A stretch of DNA of 64,000 nucleotides. Origin: Eutreptiella sp. 'Long Island Sound 2002'. Taxonomy: Eukaryota; Euglenozoa; Euglenophyceae; Eutreptiales; Eutreptiaceae. This document shows, in pieces, positions 10,991 to 23,649 of the stretch (its first letter is position 1; the number at the start of each line of letters is the position of its first letter). A program made the position numbers and the translations under genes. The DNA is taken from contig OZ038380.1 in the NCBI GenBank assembly GCA_964036045.1, positions 7,711,913 to 7,775,912 of the forward strand. Reading direction: 5' to 3'. The notes under the pieces were generated by a model. The model did no database searches, was not told where the DNA came from, and was given only the letters and a program-made list of their open reading frames with translations.

Positions 10991-12850
10991 AGACCCCAGT
11001 CTTGTGTGTAATAATGATTTACCACAGTCCAACCATGACTTCTGCACAAAAACTGCTTGGCCAAGACCGAGCCAGTTTTGGGGCACAGTGGCCACAATGT
11101 GGGGCACAAACAGTGAGTGCAGCATTGCCGCAAAAAACACATGGTGAGACCCAAGTTTGGGGTGTAATAATGATCTACCACAGTCCAACCATGACTTCTG
11201 CACAAAGGCTGCATGGCCAAGACCGAGTCAGTTTTGGGGCATTGTGACCACAATGTGGGGCACAAACAGTGAGTGCAGCATTGCCGCAAAAAACACATGG
11301 TTAGACCCCAGTTTTGTGTGTAATAATGATTTACCACAGTCCAACCATGACTTCTGCACAAAAACTGCTTGGCCAAGACCGAGCCAGTTTTGGGGCACAG
11401 TGGCCACAATGTGGGGCACAAACAGTGAGTGCAGCATTGCCGCAAAAAACACATGGTTAGACCCCAGTTTTGTGTGTAATAATGATTTACCACAGTCCAA
11501 CCATGACTTCTGCACAAAGGCTGCATGGCCAAGACCGAGCCAGTTTTGGGGCACAGTGGCCACAATGTGGGGCACAAATTGTGAGTGCAGCGTTGCCGCA
11601 AAAAACACATGGTGAGACCCCAGTTTTGTGTGTAGTAATGATTTACCACAGTCCAACCATGACTTCTGCACAAAGGCTGCATGGCCAAGACCGAGCCAGT
11701 TTTGGGGCACATTGGCCACAATGTGGGGCACAAACTGTGAGTGCAGCATTGCCGCAAAAAACACATGGTGAGACCCCAGTTTTGTGTGTAATAATGATTT
11801 ATCACAGTCGAACCACGACTTCTGCACAAAGGCTGCATGGCCGGGACCGAGCCAGTTTTGGAGCATTGTGACCACAATGTGGGGCACAAACTGTGAGTGC
11901 AGCATTGCCGCAAAAAACACATGGTGAGACCCCAGTTTTGTGTCCAATAATGATTTACTACCGTCCAATCATGACTTCCGCACAAAGGCTGCATGGCCAA
12001 GACCGAGCCAGTTTTGGGGCACAGTGGCCACAATGTGGGGCACAAACTGTGAGTGCAGCATTGCCGCAAAAAACACATGGTGAGACCCAAGTTTGGGGTG
12101 TAATAATGATTTACCACAGTCCAATCATGACTTCTGCACAAAATCTGCATGGCCAAGACCGAGCCAGCTTTGGAGCATTGTGACCACAATGTGGGACACA
12201 AACTGTGAGTGCAGCATTGCCGCAAAAAACACATGGTGAGGCCCCAGTTTTGTGTGTAATAATGATTTACCACAGTCCAACCATGACTTCTGCACAAAGG
12301 CTGCATGGCCAAGACCGAGCCAGTTTTGGGGGACAGTGGCCACAATGTGGGGCACAAACTGTGAGTGCAGCATTGCCGCAAAAAACACATGGTGAGACCC
12401 CAGTCTTGTGTGTAATAATGATTTACAACAGTCCAACCATGACTTCTGCACAAAAACTGCTTGGCCAAGACCGAGCCAGTTTTGGGGCACAGTGGCCACA
12501 ATGTGGGGCACAAACAGTGAGTGCAGCATTGCCGCAAAAAACACATGGTTAGACCCCAGTTTTGTGTGTAAAAATGATTTACCACAGTCCAACCATGACT
12601 TCTGCACAAAGGCTGCATGGCCAAGACCGAGCCAGTTTTGGGGCACAGTGGCCACAATGTGGGGCACAAACTGTGAGTGCAGCGTTGCCGCAAAAAACAC
12701 ATGGTGAGACCCCAGTTTTGTGTGTAGTAATGATTTACCACAGTCCAACCATGACTTCTGCACAAAGGCTGCATGGCCAAGACCGAGCCAGTTTTGGGGC
12801 ACAGTGGCCACATTGTGGGGCACAAACTGTGAGTGCAGCATTGCCGCAAA
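10240..12850. repeat. 7-mer (1,092 bp) spacing of AACTGCTTGG-marked monomers
   Basis: Units with AACTGCTTGG lie at 10,271, 11,051, 11,363 and 12,455. The groups starting near 10,240, 11,330 and 12,420 match at offsets of 1,092. They share the next unit's GAGTGCAGCGTTGCC and the following GTGTGTAGTAATGATT unit. The same set appears at 15,730 and 16,822, again 1,092 apart. Between the markers the units rearrange: GACCCAAGTTTGGGGTG units occur at 10,837, 11,149 and 12,085, and one unit has TACTACCGTCC at 11,955. The match is partial, so this is a decayed or shuffled 7-mer repeat rather than clean copies. Confidence 0.75.
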
Positions 12851-13899
12851 AATCACATGGTTAGACCCCAGTTTTGTGTGTAATAATGATTTACCACAGT
12901 CCAACCATGACTTCTGCACAAAGGCTGCATGGCCAAGACCGAGCCAGTTTTGGAGCATTGAGACCACATCGAGGGGCACAAACTGTGAGTGCAGCATTGC
13001 CGCAAAAAACACATGGTGAGACCCCAGTTTTGTGTGTAATAATGATTTACCACAGTCCAACCATGACTTCTGCACAAAGGCTGCATGGCTAGCACCGAGC
13101 CAGCTTTGGGGCACAGTGGCCACAATGTGGGGCACAAACTGTGAGTGCAGCATTGCCGCAAAAATCGGATGGTTAGACCCCAGTTTGGTGTGTAGTAATG
13201 ATTTACCACAGTCCAACCATGACTTCTGCACAAAGGCTGCATGGCCAAGACCGAGCCAGTTTTGGGGCACAGTGGCCACAATGTGGGGCACAAACTGTGA
13301 GTGCAGCATTGCCGCAAAAATGACATGGTTAGACCCCAGTTTGGTGTGTAATAATGATTTACCACAGTCCAATCATGACTTCTGCACAAAGGCTGCATGG
13401 CCAAGACCGAGCCAGTTTTGGAGCATTGAGACCACAATGAGGGGCACAAACTGTGAGTGCAGCATTGCCGCAAAAAACACATGGTTAGACCCCAGTTTTG
13501 TGTGCAATAATGATTTACCACAGTCCAACCATGACTTCTGCACAAAGGCTGCATGGCTAACACCGAGCCAGCTTTGGGGCACAGTGGCCACAATGTGGGG
13601 CACAAACAGTGAGTGAAGCATTGCTGCAAAAAACACATGCTGAGACCCCAGTTTTGTGTGTAATAATGATTTACCACAGTCCAACCATGACTTCTGCACA
13701 AAGGCTGCATGGCCAAGACCGAGCCAGTTTTGGAGCATTGTGACCACAATGTGGGGCACAAACTGTGAGTGCAGCATTGCCGCAAAAAACACATGGTGAG
13801 GCCCCAGTTTTGTGTGTAATAATGATTTACCACAGTCCAACCATCACTTCTGCACAAAGGCTGCATGGCCAAGACCGAGCCAGCTTTGGGGCACAGTGG
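12851..13899. repeat. Mixed monomers between 7-mer set and 35-mer copy B
   Basis: About seven units, some of unusual state: AATCACATGG (12,850), ATTGAGACCACATCG (12,958), GGCTAGCACCGAGCC (13,087), AATCGGATGG (13,163), AATGACATGG (13,318) and GAGTGAAGCATTGCTGC (13,611). AATCGGATGG also occurs at 4,270 in domain I, and the GAGTGAAGC unit matches 7,995. No non-satellite bases are present. Confidence 0.7.
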
Positions 13900-16610
13900 C
13901 CACAATGTGGGGCACAAACAGTGAGTGCAGCATTGCCGCAAAAAACACATGGTGAGACCCCAGTTTTGTGTGCAATAATGATTTACCACAGTCCAATGAT
14001 GACTTCTGCACAAAGGCTGCATGGCCAAGACCGAGCCAGTTTTGGAGCATTGTGACCACAATGAGGGGCACAAACTGTGAGTGCAGCATTGCCGCAAAAA
14101 ACAAATGGTTAGACCCCAGTTTTGTGTGTAATAATGATTTACCACAGTCCAACCATGACTTCTGCACAAAGGCTGCATGGCCAAGACCGAGCCAGCTTTG
14201 GAGCATTGTGACCACAATGTGGGACACAAACTGTGAGTGCAGCAATGCCGCAAAAAACACATGGTGAGACCCCAGTTTTGTGTGCAATAATGATTTACCA
14301 CAGTCCAACCATGACTTCTGCACAAAGGCTGCATGGCCAAGACCGAGCCAGTTTTGGAGCATTGTGACCACAATGTGGGGCACAAACAGTGAGTGCAGCA
14401 TTGCCGCAAAAAACACATGGTGTGACCCCAGTTTTGTGTGCAATAATGCTTTACCACAGTCCAATCATGACTTCTGCACAAAGGCTGCATGGCCAAGACC
14501 GAGCCAGTTTTGGGGCACAGTGGCCACAACTTGGGGCACAAACTGTGAGTGCAGCATTGCCGCAAAAAACACATGCTGAGACCCCAGTTTTGTGTGTAAT
14601 AATGATTTACCACAGTCCAATCATGACTTCTGCACAAAGGCTGCATGGCCAAGACCGAGCCAGTTTTGGGGCACAGTGCCCACAATGTGGGGCACAAACA
14701 GTGAGTGCAGCATTGCCGCAAAAAACATACGGTGAGGCCCCAGTTTTGTGTGTAATAATGATTTACCACAGTCGAATCATGACTTCTGCACAAAGGCTGC
14801 ATGGCCAAGACCCAGTCAGTTTTTTAGGGGACAGTGGCCACAATGTGGGGCACAAACTGTGAGTGCAGCATTGCCGCAAAAAACACATGGTGAGACCCCT
14901 GTTTTGTGTGCAATAATGATTTACCACAGTCCAACCATGACTTCTGCACAAAGGCTGCATGGCCAAGACCCAGTCAGTTTTGGGGCACAGTGGCCACAAT
15001 GTGGGGCACAAACAGTGAGTGCAGCATTGCCGCAAAAAACACATGGTTAGACCCCTGTTTTGTGTGCAATAATGATTTACCACAGTCCAACCATGACTGC
15101 TGCACAAAGGCTGCATGGCCAAGACCGAGCCAGTTTTGGGGCACAGTGGCCACAATGTGGGGCACAAACTGTGAGTGCAGCATTGCCGCAAAAAACACAC
15201 TTTGAGACCCCTGTTTTGTGTGCAATAATGATTTACCACAGTCCAACCATGACTTCTGCACAAAGGCTGCATGGCCAAGACCGAGCCAGTTTTGAAGCAT
15301 TGTGACCACAATGTGGGGCACAAACAGTGAGTGCAGCATTGCCGCAAAAAACACACGGTGTGACCCCTGTTTTGTGTGCAATAATGATTTACCACAGTCC
15401 AACCATGACTTCTGCACAAAGGCTGCATGGCCAAGACCGAGCCAGTTTTGGAGCATTGTGACCACACTGTGGGGCACAGACTGTGAGTGCAGCATTGCCG
15501 CAAAAAACACATGCTGAGACCCCAGTTTTGTGTGCAATAATGATTTACCACAGTCCAACCATGACTTCTGCACAAAGGCTGCATGGCCAAGACAGAGCCA
15601 GTTTTGGGGCATTGTGACCACAATGTGGGGCACAAACAGTGAGTGCAGCATTGCCGCAAAAAACACATGGTGAGACCACAGTCTTGTGTGTAATAATGAT
15701 TTACCACAGTCCAACCATGACTTCTGCACAAAAACTGCTTGGCCAAGACCGAGCCAGTTTTGGGGCACAGTGGCCACAATGTGGGGCACAAACAGTGAGT
15801 GCAGCATTGCCGCAAAAAACACATGGTTAGACCCCAGTTTTGTGTGTAATAATCATTTACCACAGTCCAACCATGACTTCTGCACAAAGGCTGCATGGCC
15901 AAGACCGAGCCAGTTTTGGGGCACAGTGGCCACAATGTGGGGCACAAACTGTGAGTGCAGCGTTGCCGCAAAAAACACATGGTGAGACCCCAGTTTTGTG
16001 TGTAGTAATGATTTACCACAGTCCAACCATGACTTCTGCACAAAGGCTGCATGGCCAAGACCGAGCCAGTTTTGGGGCACAGTGGCCACAATGTGGGGCA
16101 CAAACTGTGAGTGCAGCATTGCCGCAAAAAACACATGGTGAGACCCCAGTTTTGTGTGTAATAATGATTTACCACAGTCCAACCATGACTTCTGCACAAA
16201 GGCTGCATGGCCAAGACCGAGCCAGTTTTGGAGCACAGTGGCCACAATGTGGGGCACAAACTGTGAGTGCAGCATTGCCGCAAAAAACACATGGTGAGAC
16301 CCCAGTTTTGTGTGTAATAATGATTTATCACAGTCGAACCACGACTTCTGCACAAAGGCTGCATGGCCAAGACCGAGCCAGTTTTGGGGCACAGTGGCCA
16401 CAATGTGGGGCACAAACTGTGAGTGCAGCATTGCCGCAAAAAACACATGGTGAGACCCAAGTTTGGGGTGTAATAATGATTTACCACAGTCCAATCATGA
16501 CTTCTGCACAAAGGCTGCATGGCCAAGACCGAGCCAGTTTTGGAGCATTGTGACCACAATGTGGGACACAAACTGTGAGTGCAGCATTGCCGCAAAAAAC
16601 ACATGGTGAG
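13900..16610. repeat. 35-mer-spaced duplicated block, copy B
   Basis: Partner of 8,440-10,990. It carries the same chain of rare monomers: AACAAATGGTTAG (14,100), AATAATGCTTTACC (14,444), GCCCACAATG (14,678), GACTGCTGCAC (15,096), AACACACTTTGAG (15,193), GACAGAGCC (15,591), AACTGCTTGG (15,733). It has one extra monomer near 16,150-16,300 and a complex insertion at 14,820. Private changes such as AATCATTTACC (15,850) and GAGACCACAGTC (15,672) show independent drift after duplication. Confidence 0.85.
14820..14831. repeat. Complex +2 insertion in monomer end
   Basis: The consensus CAGTTTTGGGGCACAGTGG reads CAGTTTTTTAGGGGACAGTGG. The net change is +2, but T and A are added while the C of GGCACAG is missing. 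The paired copy near 9,360 is normal, so the event is private to copy B. Confidence 0.9.
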
Positions 16611-17565
16611 GCCCCAGTTTTGTGTGTAATAATGATTTACCACAGTCCAATCATGACTTCTGCACAAAGGCTGCATGGCCAAGACAGAGCCAGTTTTGGG
16701 GCATTGTGACCACAATGTGGGGCACAAACAGTGAGTGCAGCATTGCCGCAAAAAACACATGGTGAGACCCCAGTCTTGTGTTTAATAATGATTTACCACA
16801 GTCCAACCATGACTTCTGCACAAAAACTGCTTGGCCAAGACCGAGCCAGTTTTGGGGCACAGTGGCCACAATGTGGGGCACAAACAGTGAGTGCAGCATT
16901 GCCGCAAAAAACACATGGTTAGACCCCAGTTTTGTGTGTAATAATGATTTACCACAGTCCAACCATGACTGCTGCACAAAGGATGCATGGCCAAGACCGA
17001 GCCAATTTTGGGGCACAGTGGCCACAATGTGGGGCACAAACTGTGAGTGCAGCGTTGCCGCAAAAAACACATGGTGAGACCCCAGTTTTGTGTGTAGTAA
17101 TGATTTACCACAGTCCAACCATGACTTCTGCACAAAGGCTGCATGGCCAAGACCGAGCCAGTTTTGGGGCACAGTGGCCACAATGTGGGGCACAAACTGT
17201 GAGTGCAGCATTGCCGCGAAAAACACATGGTGAGACCCCAGTCTTGTGTGTAATAATGATTTACCACAGTCCAACCATGACTTCTGCACAAAAACTGCAT
17301 GGCCAAGACCGAGCCAGTTTTGGGGCACAGTGGCCACAATGTGGGGCACAAACAGTGAGTGCAGCATTGCCGCAAAAAACACATGGTGAGACCCCAGTTT
17401 TGTGTGTAGTAATGATTTACCACAGTCCAACCATGACTTCTGCACAAAGGCTGCATGGCCAAGACCGAGCCAGTTTTGGGGCACATTGGCCACAATGAGG
17501 GGCACAAACTGTGAGTGCAGCATTGCCGCAAAAAACACATGGTGAGACCCCAGTTTTGTGTGTAA

Positions 17566-19432
17566 TAATGAGTTACCACAGTCGAACCACGACTTCTGCA
17601 CAAAGGCTGCATGGCCAAGACCGAGCCAGTTTTGGGGCACAGTGGCCACAATGTGGGGCACAAACTGTGAGTGCAGCATTGCCGCAAAAAACACATGGTG
17701 AGACCCAAGTTTGGGGTGTAATAATGATTTACCACAGTCCAATCATGACTTCTGCACAAAATCTGCATGGCCAAGACCGAGCCAGCTTTGGAGCATTGTG
17801 ACCACAATGTGGGACACAAACTGTGAGTGCAGCATTGCCGCAAAAAACACATGGTGAGGCCCCAGTTTTGTGTGTAATAATGATCTACCACAGTCCGACC
17901 ATGACTTCTGCACAAAGGCTGCATGGCCAAGACCGAGTCAGTTTTGGGGCACAGTGGCCACAATGTGGGGCACAAACTGCGAGTGCAGCATTGCCGCAAA
18001 AAACACATGGTGAGACCCCAGTTTTGTGTGCAATAATGATTTACCACAGTCCAACCATGACTTCTGCACAAAGGCTGCATGGCCAAGACCGAGCCAGCTT
18101 TGGAGCATTGTGACCACAATGAGGGGCACAAACTGTGAGTGCAGCATTGCCGCAAAAAACACATGGTTAGACCCCAGTTTTGTGTGTAATAATGATTTAC
18201 CACAGTCCAACCATGACTTCTGCACAAAGGCTGCATGGCCAAGACCGAGCCAGTTTTGGGGCACAATGGCCACAATGTGGGGCACAAACTGTGAGTGCAG
18301 CATTGCCGCAAAACACACACGGTGAGACCCCAGTTTTGTGTGTAATAATGCTTTACCACAGTCCAACCATGACTTCTGCACAAAACTTGTATGGCCAAGA
18401 CCGAGCCAGTTTTGGAGCATTGTGACCACAATGTGGGGCACAAACTGTGAGTGCAGCATTGCCGCAAAAAACACATGGTGACACCCCAGTTTTGTGTGCA
18501 ATAATGATTTACCACAGTCCAACCATGACTTCTGCACAAAGGCTGCATGGCCAAGACCGAGCCAGTTTTGGAGCATTGTGACCACAATCAGGGGCACAAA
18601 CTGTGAGTGCAGCATTGCCGCAAAAAACACATGGTGAGACCCCAGTTTTGTGTGTAATAATGATTTACCACAGTCCAACCATGACTTCTGCACAAAGGCT
18701 GCATGGCCAAGACCGAGCCAGTTTTGGGGCACAGTGGCCACAATGTGGGGCACAAACTGTGAGTGCAGCATTGCCGCAAAAAACACACGGTGAGACCCCT
18801 GTTTTGTGTGTAATAATGATTTACCACAGTCCAATCATGACTTCTGCACAAAAACTGTATGGCCAAGACCGAGCCAGTTTTGGAGCATTGTGACCACAAT
18901 GTGGGGCACAAACTGTGAGTGCAGCATTGCCGCAAAAAACACATGGTGAGGCCCCAGTTTTGTGTGTAATAATGATTTACCACAGTCCAACCATGACTTC
19001 TGCACAAAGGCTGCATGACCAAGACCGACCCAGTTTTGGAGCATTGTGACCACAATGAGGGGCACAAACAGTGAGTGCAGCATTGCCGCAAAAAACACAC
19101 GGTGAGGCCCCAGTTTTGTGTGTAATAATGATTTACCACAGTCCAATCATGACTTCTGCACAAAGGCTGCATGGCCAAGACCGAGCCAGTTTTGGGGCAC
19201 AGTGGCCACAATGTGGGGCACAAACAGTGAGTGCAGCATTGCCGCAAAAAACACATGGTTAGACCCCAGTTTTGTGTGCAATAATGATTTACCACAGTCC
19301 AACCATGACTTCTGCACAAAGGCTGCATGGCCAAGACCGAGCCAGTTTTGGGGCATAGTGGCCACAAGGTGGGGCACAAACTGTGAGTGCAGCATTGCCG
19401 CAAATAACACATGGTGAGACCCCAGTTTTGTG
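17566..19432. repeat. Shared block P, copy 1 of 3
   Basis: This segment recurs at about 23,650-25,360 (offset 6,084, then 5,928) and at about 34,250-36,036 (offset 16,691). Marker monomers in order are CAGTCGAACCACGACTTC, AAGTTTGGGGTGTAATAAT, AAATCTGCATGG, GTGGGACACAAAC, ATGAGGGGCACAAAC, AAAACACACACGG, AATAATGCTTTACC with AAACTTGTATGG, AAAACTGTATGG, and GACCGACCCAG. Copies 1 and 3 both have a monomer near 18,480-18,636 / 35,171-35,327 that copy 2 lacks, so copy 2 most simply lost one unit. The order and spacing of so many rare states excludes chance. Confidence 0.85.
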
Positions 19433-22400
19433 CGTAATAATGATTTACCACAGTCCAACCATGACTTCTGCACAAAGGCTGCATGGCCAAGACCGAGCCA
19501 GTTTTGGGGCACAGTGGCCACAATGTGGGGCACAAACTGTGAGTGCAGCATTGCCGCAAAAAACACACGGTGAGACCCCTGTTTTGTGTGTAATAATGAT
19601 TTACCACAGTCCAATCATGACTTCTGCACAAAAACTGTATGGCCAAGACCGAGCCAGTTTTGGAGCATTGTGACCACAATGTGGGGCACAAACTGTGAGT
19701 GCAGCATTGCCGCAAAAAACACATGGTGAGGCCCCAGTTTTGTGTGTAATAATGATTTACCACAGTCCAACCATGACTTCTGCACAAAGGCTGCATGACC
19801 AAGACCGACCCAGTTTTGGAGCATTGTGACCACAATGAGGGGCACAAACAGTGAGTGCAGCATTGCCGCAAAAAACACACGGTGAGGCCCCAGTTTTGTG
19901 TGTAATAATGATTTACCACAGTCCAATCATGACTTCTGCACAAAGGCTGCATGACCAAGACCGAGCCAGTTTTGGGGCACAGTGGCCACAATGTGGGGCA
20001 CAAACAGTGAGTGCAGCATTGCCGCAAAAAACACATGGTTAGACCCCAGTTTTGTGTGCAATAATGATTTACCACAGTCCAACCATGACTTCTGCACAAA
20101 GGCTGCATGGCCAAGACCGAGCCAGTTTTGGGGCATAGTGGCCACAAGGTGGGGCACAAACTGTGAGTGCAGCATTGCCGCAAATAACACATGGTGAGAC
20201 CCCAGTTTTGTGCGTAATAATGATTTACCACAGTCCAACCATGACTTCTGCACAAAGGCTGCATGGCCAAGACCGAGCCTGTTTTGGAGCATTGTGACCA
20301 CAATGTGGGGCACAAACAGTGAGTGCAGCATTGCCGCAAATAACACATGGTGAGACCCCAGTTTTGTGTGTAATAATGATTTACCACAGTCCAACCATGA
20401 CTTCTGCACAAAAACTGCATGGCCAAGACCGAGCCAGTTTTGGGGCATAGTGGCCACAATGTGGGGCACAAAGTGTGAGTGCAGCATTGCCGCAAAAAAC
20501 ACATGGTGAGACCCCAGTTTTGTGTGTAATAATGATTTACCACAGTCCAACCATGACTTCTGCACAAAGGCTGCATGGCCAAGACCGAGCCAGTTTTGGG
20601 GCACAGTGGCCACAATGTGGGGCACAAACTGTGAGTGCAGCATTGCCGCAAAAAACACACGGTGAGACCCCAGTTTTGTGTGTAATAATGATTTACCACA
20701 GTCCAATCATGACTTCTGCACAAAAACTGTATGGCCAAGACCGAGCCAATTTTGGAGCATTGTGACCACAATGTGGGGCACAAACTGTGAGTGCAGCATT
20801 GCCGCAAAAAACACATGGTGAGACCCCAGTTTTGTGTGTAATAATGATTTACCACAGTCCAACCATGACTTCTGCACAAAGGCTGCATGGCCAAGACCGA
20901 GCCAGTTTTGGAGCATTTTGACCACAATGTGGGGCACAAACAGTGAGTGCAGCATTGCCGCAAATAACACATGGTGACACCCCAGTTTTGTGTGCAATAA
21001 TGATTTACCACAGTCCAACCATGACTTCTGCACAAAGGCTGCATGGCCAAGACCGAGCCAGTTTTGGAGCATTGTGACCACAATGTGGGGCACAAACAGT
21101 GAGTGCAGCATTGCCGCAAATAACACATGGTGAGACCCCAGTTTGGTGTGTAATAATGATTTACCACAGTCCAACCATGACTTCTGCACAAAGGCTGCAT
21201 GGCCAAGACCGAGCCAGTTTTGGGGCACAGTGGCCACAATGTGGGGCACAAACTGTGAGTGCAGCATTGCCGCAAAAAACACACGGTGAGACCCCTGTTT
21301 TGTGTGTAATAATGATTTACCACAGTCCAATCATGACTTCTGCACAAAAACTGTATGGCCAAGACCGAGCCAGTTTTGGAGCATTGTGACCACAATGTGG
21401 GGCACAAACTGTGAGTGCAGCATTGCCGCAAAAAACACATGGTGAGGCCCCAGTTTTGTGTGTAATAATGATTTACCACAGTCCAACCATGACTTCTGCA
21501 CAAAGGCTGCATGACCAAGACCGACCCAGTTTTGGAGCATTGTGACCACAATGAGGGGCACAAACAGTGAGTGCAGCATTGCCGCAAAAAACACACGGTG
21601 AGGCCCCAGTTTTGTGTATAATAATGATTTACCACAGTCCAATCATGACTTCTGCACAAAGGCTGCATGGCCAAGACCGAGCCAGTTTTGGGGCACAGTG
21701 GCCACAATGTGGGGCACAAACAGTGAGTGCAGCATTGCCGCAAAAAACACATGGTTAGACCCCAGTTTTGTGTGCAATAATGATTTACCACAGTCCAACC
21801 ATGACTTCTGCACAAAGGCTGCATGGCCAAGACCGAGCCAGTTTTGGGGCATAGTGGCCACAAGGTGGGGCACAAACTGTGAGTGCAGCATTGCCGCAAA
21901 TAACACATGGTGAGACCCCAGTTTTGTGCGTAATAATGATTTACCACACTCCAACCATGACTTCTGCACAAAGGCTGCATGGCCAAGACCGAGCCAGTTT
22001 TGGGGCACAGTGGCCACAATGTGGGGCACAAACTGTGAGTGCAGCATTGCCGCAAAAAACACACGGTGAGACCCCTGTTTTGTGTGTAATAATGATTTAC
22101 CACAGTCCAATCATGACTTCTGCACAAAAACTGTATGGCCAAGACCGAGCCAGTTTTGGAGCATTGTGACCACAATGTGGGGCACAAACTGTGAGTGCAG
22201 CATTGCCGCAAAAAACACATGGTGAGGCCCCAGTTTTGTGTGTAATAATGATTTACCACAGTCCAACCATGACTTCTGCACAAAGGCTGCATGACCAAGA
22301 CCGACCCAGTTTTGGAGCATTGTGACCACAATGAGGGGCACAAACAGTGAGTGCAGCATTGCCGCAAAAAACACACGGTGAGGCCCCAGTTTTGTGTGTA

Positions 22401-23641
22401 ATAATGATTTACCACAGTCCAATCATGACTTCTGCACAAAGGCTGCATGACCAAGACCGAGCCAGTTTTGGGGCACAGTGGCCACAATGTGGGGCACAAA
22501 CAGTGAGTGCAGCATTGCCGCAAAAAACACATGGTTAGACCCCAGTTTTGTGTGCAATAATGATTTACCACAGTCCAACCATGACTTCTGCACAAAGGCT
22601 GCATGGCCAAGACCGAGCCAGTTTTGGGGCATAGTGGCCACAAGGTGGGGCACAAACTGTGAGTGCAGCATTGCCGCAAATAACACATGGTGAGACCCCA
22701 GTTTTGTGCGTAATAATGATTTACCACAGTCCAACCATGACTTCTGCACAAAGGCTGCATGGCCAAGACCGAGCCTGTTTTGGAGCATTGTGACCACAAT
22801 GTGGGGCACAAACAGTGAGTGCAGCATTGCCGCAAATAACACATGGTGAGACCCCAGTTTTGTGTGTAATAATGATTTACCACAGTCCAATCATGACTTC
22901 TGCACAAAAACTGCATGGCCAAGACCGAGCCAGTTTTGGGGCATAGTGGCCACAATGTGGGGCACAAAGTGTGAGTGCAGCATTGCCGCAAAAAACACAT
23001 GGTGAGACCCCAGTTTTGTGTGTAATAATGATTTACCACAGTCCAACCATGACTTCTGCACAAAGGCTGCATGGCCAAGACCGAGCCAGTTTTGGGGCAC
23101 AGTGGCCACAATGTGGGGCACAAACTGTGAGTGCAGCATTGCCGCAAAAAACACACGGTGAGACCCCAGTTTTGTGTGTAATAATGATTTACCACAGTCC
23201 AATCATGACTTCTGCACAAAAACTGTATGGCCAAGACCGAGCCAATTTTGGAGCATTGTGACCACAATGTGGGGCACAAACTGTGAGTGCAGCATTGCCG
23301 CAAAAAACACATGGTGAGACCCCAGTTTTGTGTGTAATAATGATTTACCACAGTCCAACCATGACTTCTGCACAAAGGCTGCATGGCCAAGACCGAGCCA
23401 GTTTTGGAGCATTTTGACCACAATGTGGGGCACAAACAGTGAGTGCAGCATTGCCGCAAATAACACATGGTGAGACCCCAGTTTAGTGTGTAATAATGAT
23501 TTACCACAGTCCAACCATGACTTCTGCACAAAGGCTGCATGGCCAAGACCGAGCCAGTTTTGGAGCATTGTGACCACAATGTGGGGCACAAACAGTGAGT
23601 GCAGCATTGCCGCAAATAACACATGGTGAGACCCCAGTTTG
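18650..23641. repeat. 16-mer higher-order repeat, two tandem copies of 2,496 bp
   Basis: Unit A (about 18,650-21,145) and unit B (21,146-23,641) align base for base at an offset of 2,496 (16 x 156) with no length change that I can see. Only a handful of substitutions are visible, for example CAACCATG versus CAATCATG near 20,393/22,889, GTGTGTAAT versus GTGTATAAT near 19,120/21,616, and ACAGTCC versus ACACTCC near 19,461/21,957. Both copies contain the same internal 5-mer duplication, so that event came first. Near-identity over 2.5 kb marks one of the youngest duplications in the window. Confidence 0.9.
18652..20279. repeat. 5-mer higher-order repeat, two tandem copies of 780 bp
   Basis: Bases 18,652-19,431 recur from 19,432 to about 20,211 at an offset of 780 (5 x 156), with similarity continuing to about 20,279. 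I see one substitution over the unit: GCATGGCCAAG near 19,170 versus GCATGACCAAG near 19,950. Marks inside the unit are GACCCCTGTTTTG, AAAACTGTATGGCC, GCATGACCAAGACCGACCC, AATGAGGGGC and CACAAGGTGGGGC. The same pair is present inside the second 16-mer copy at about 21,148-22,775. Confidence 0.9.
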
Positions 23642-23649
23642 GTGTGTAA

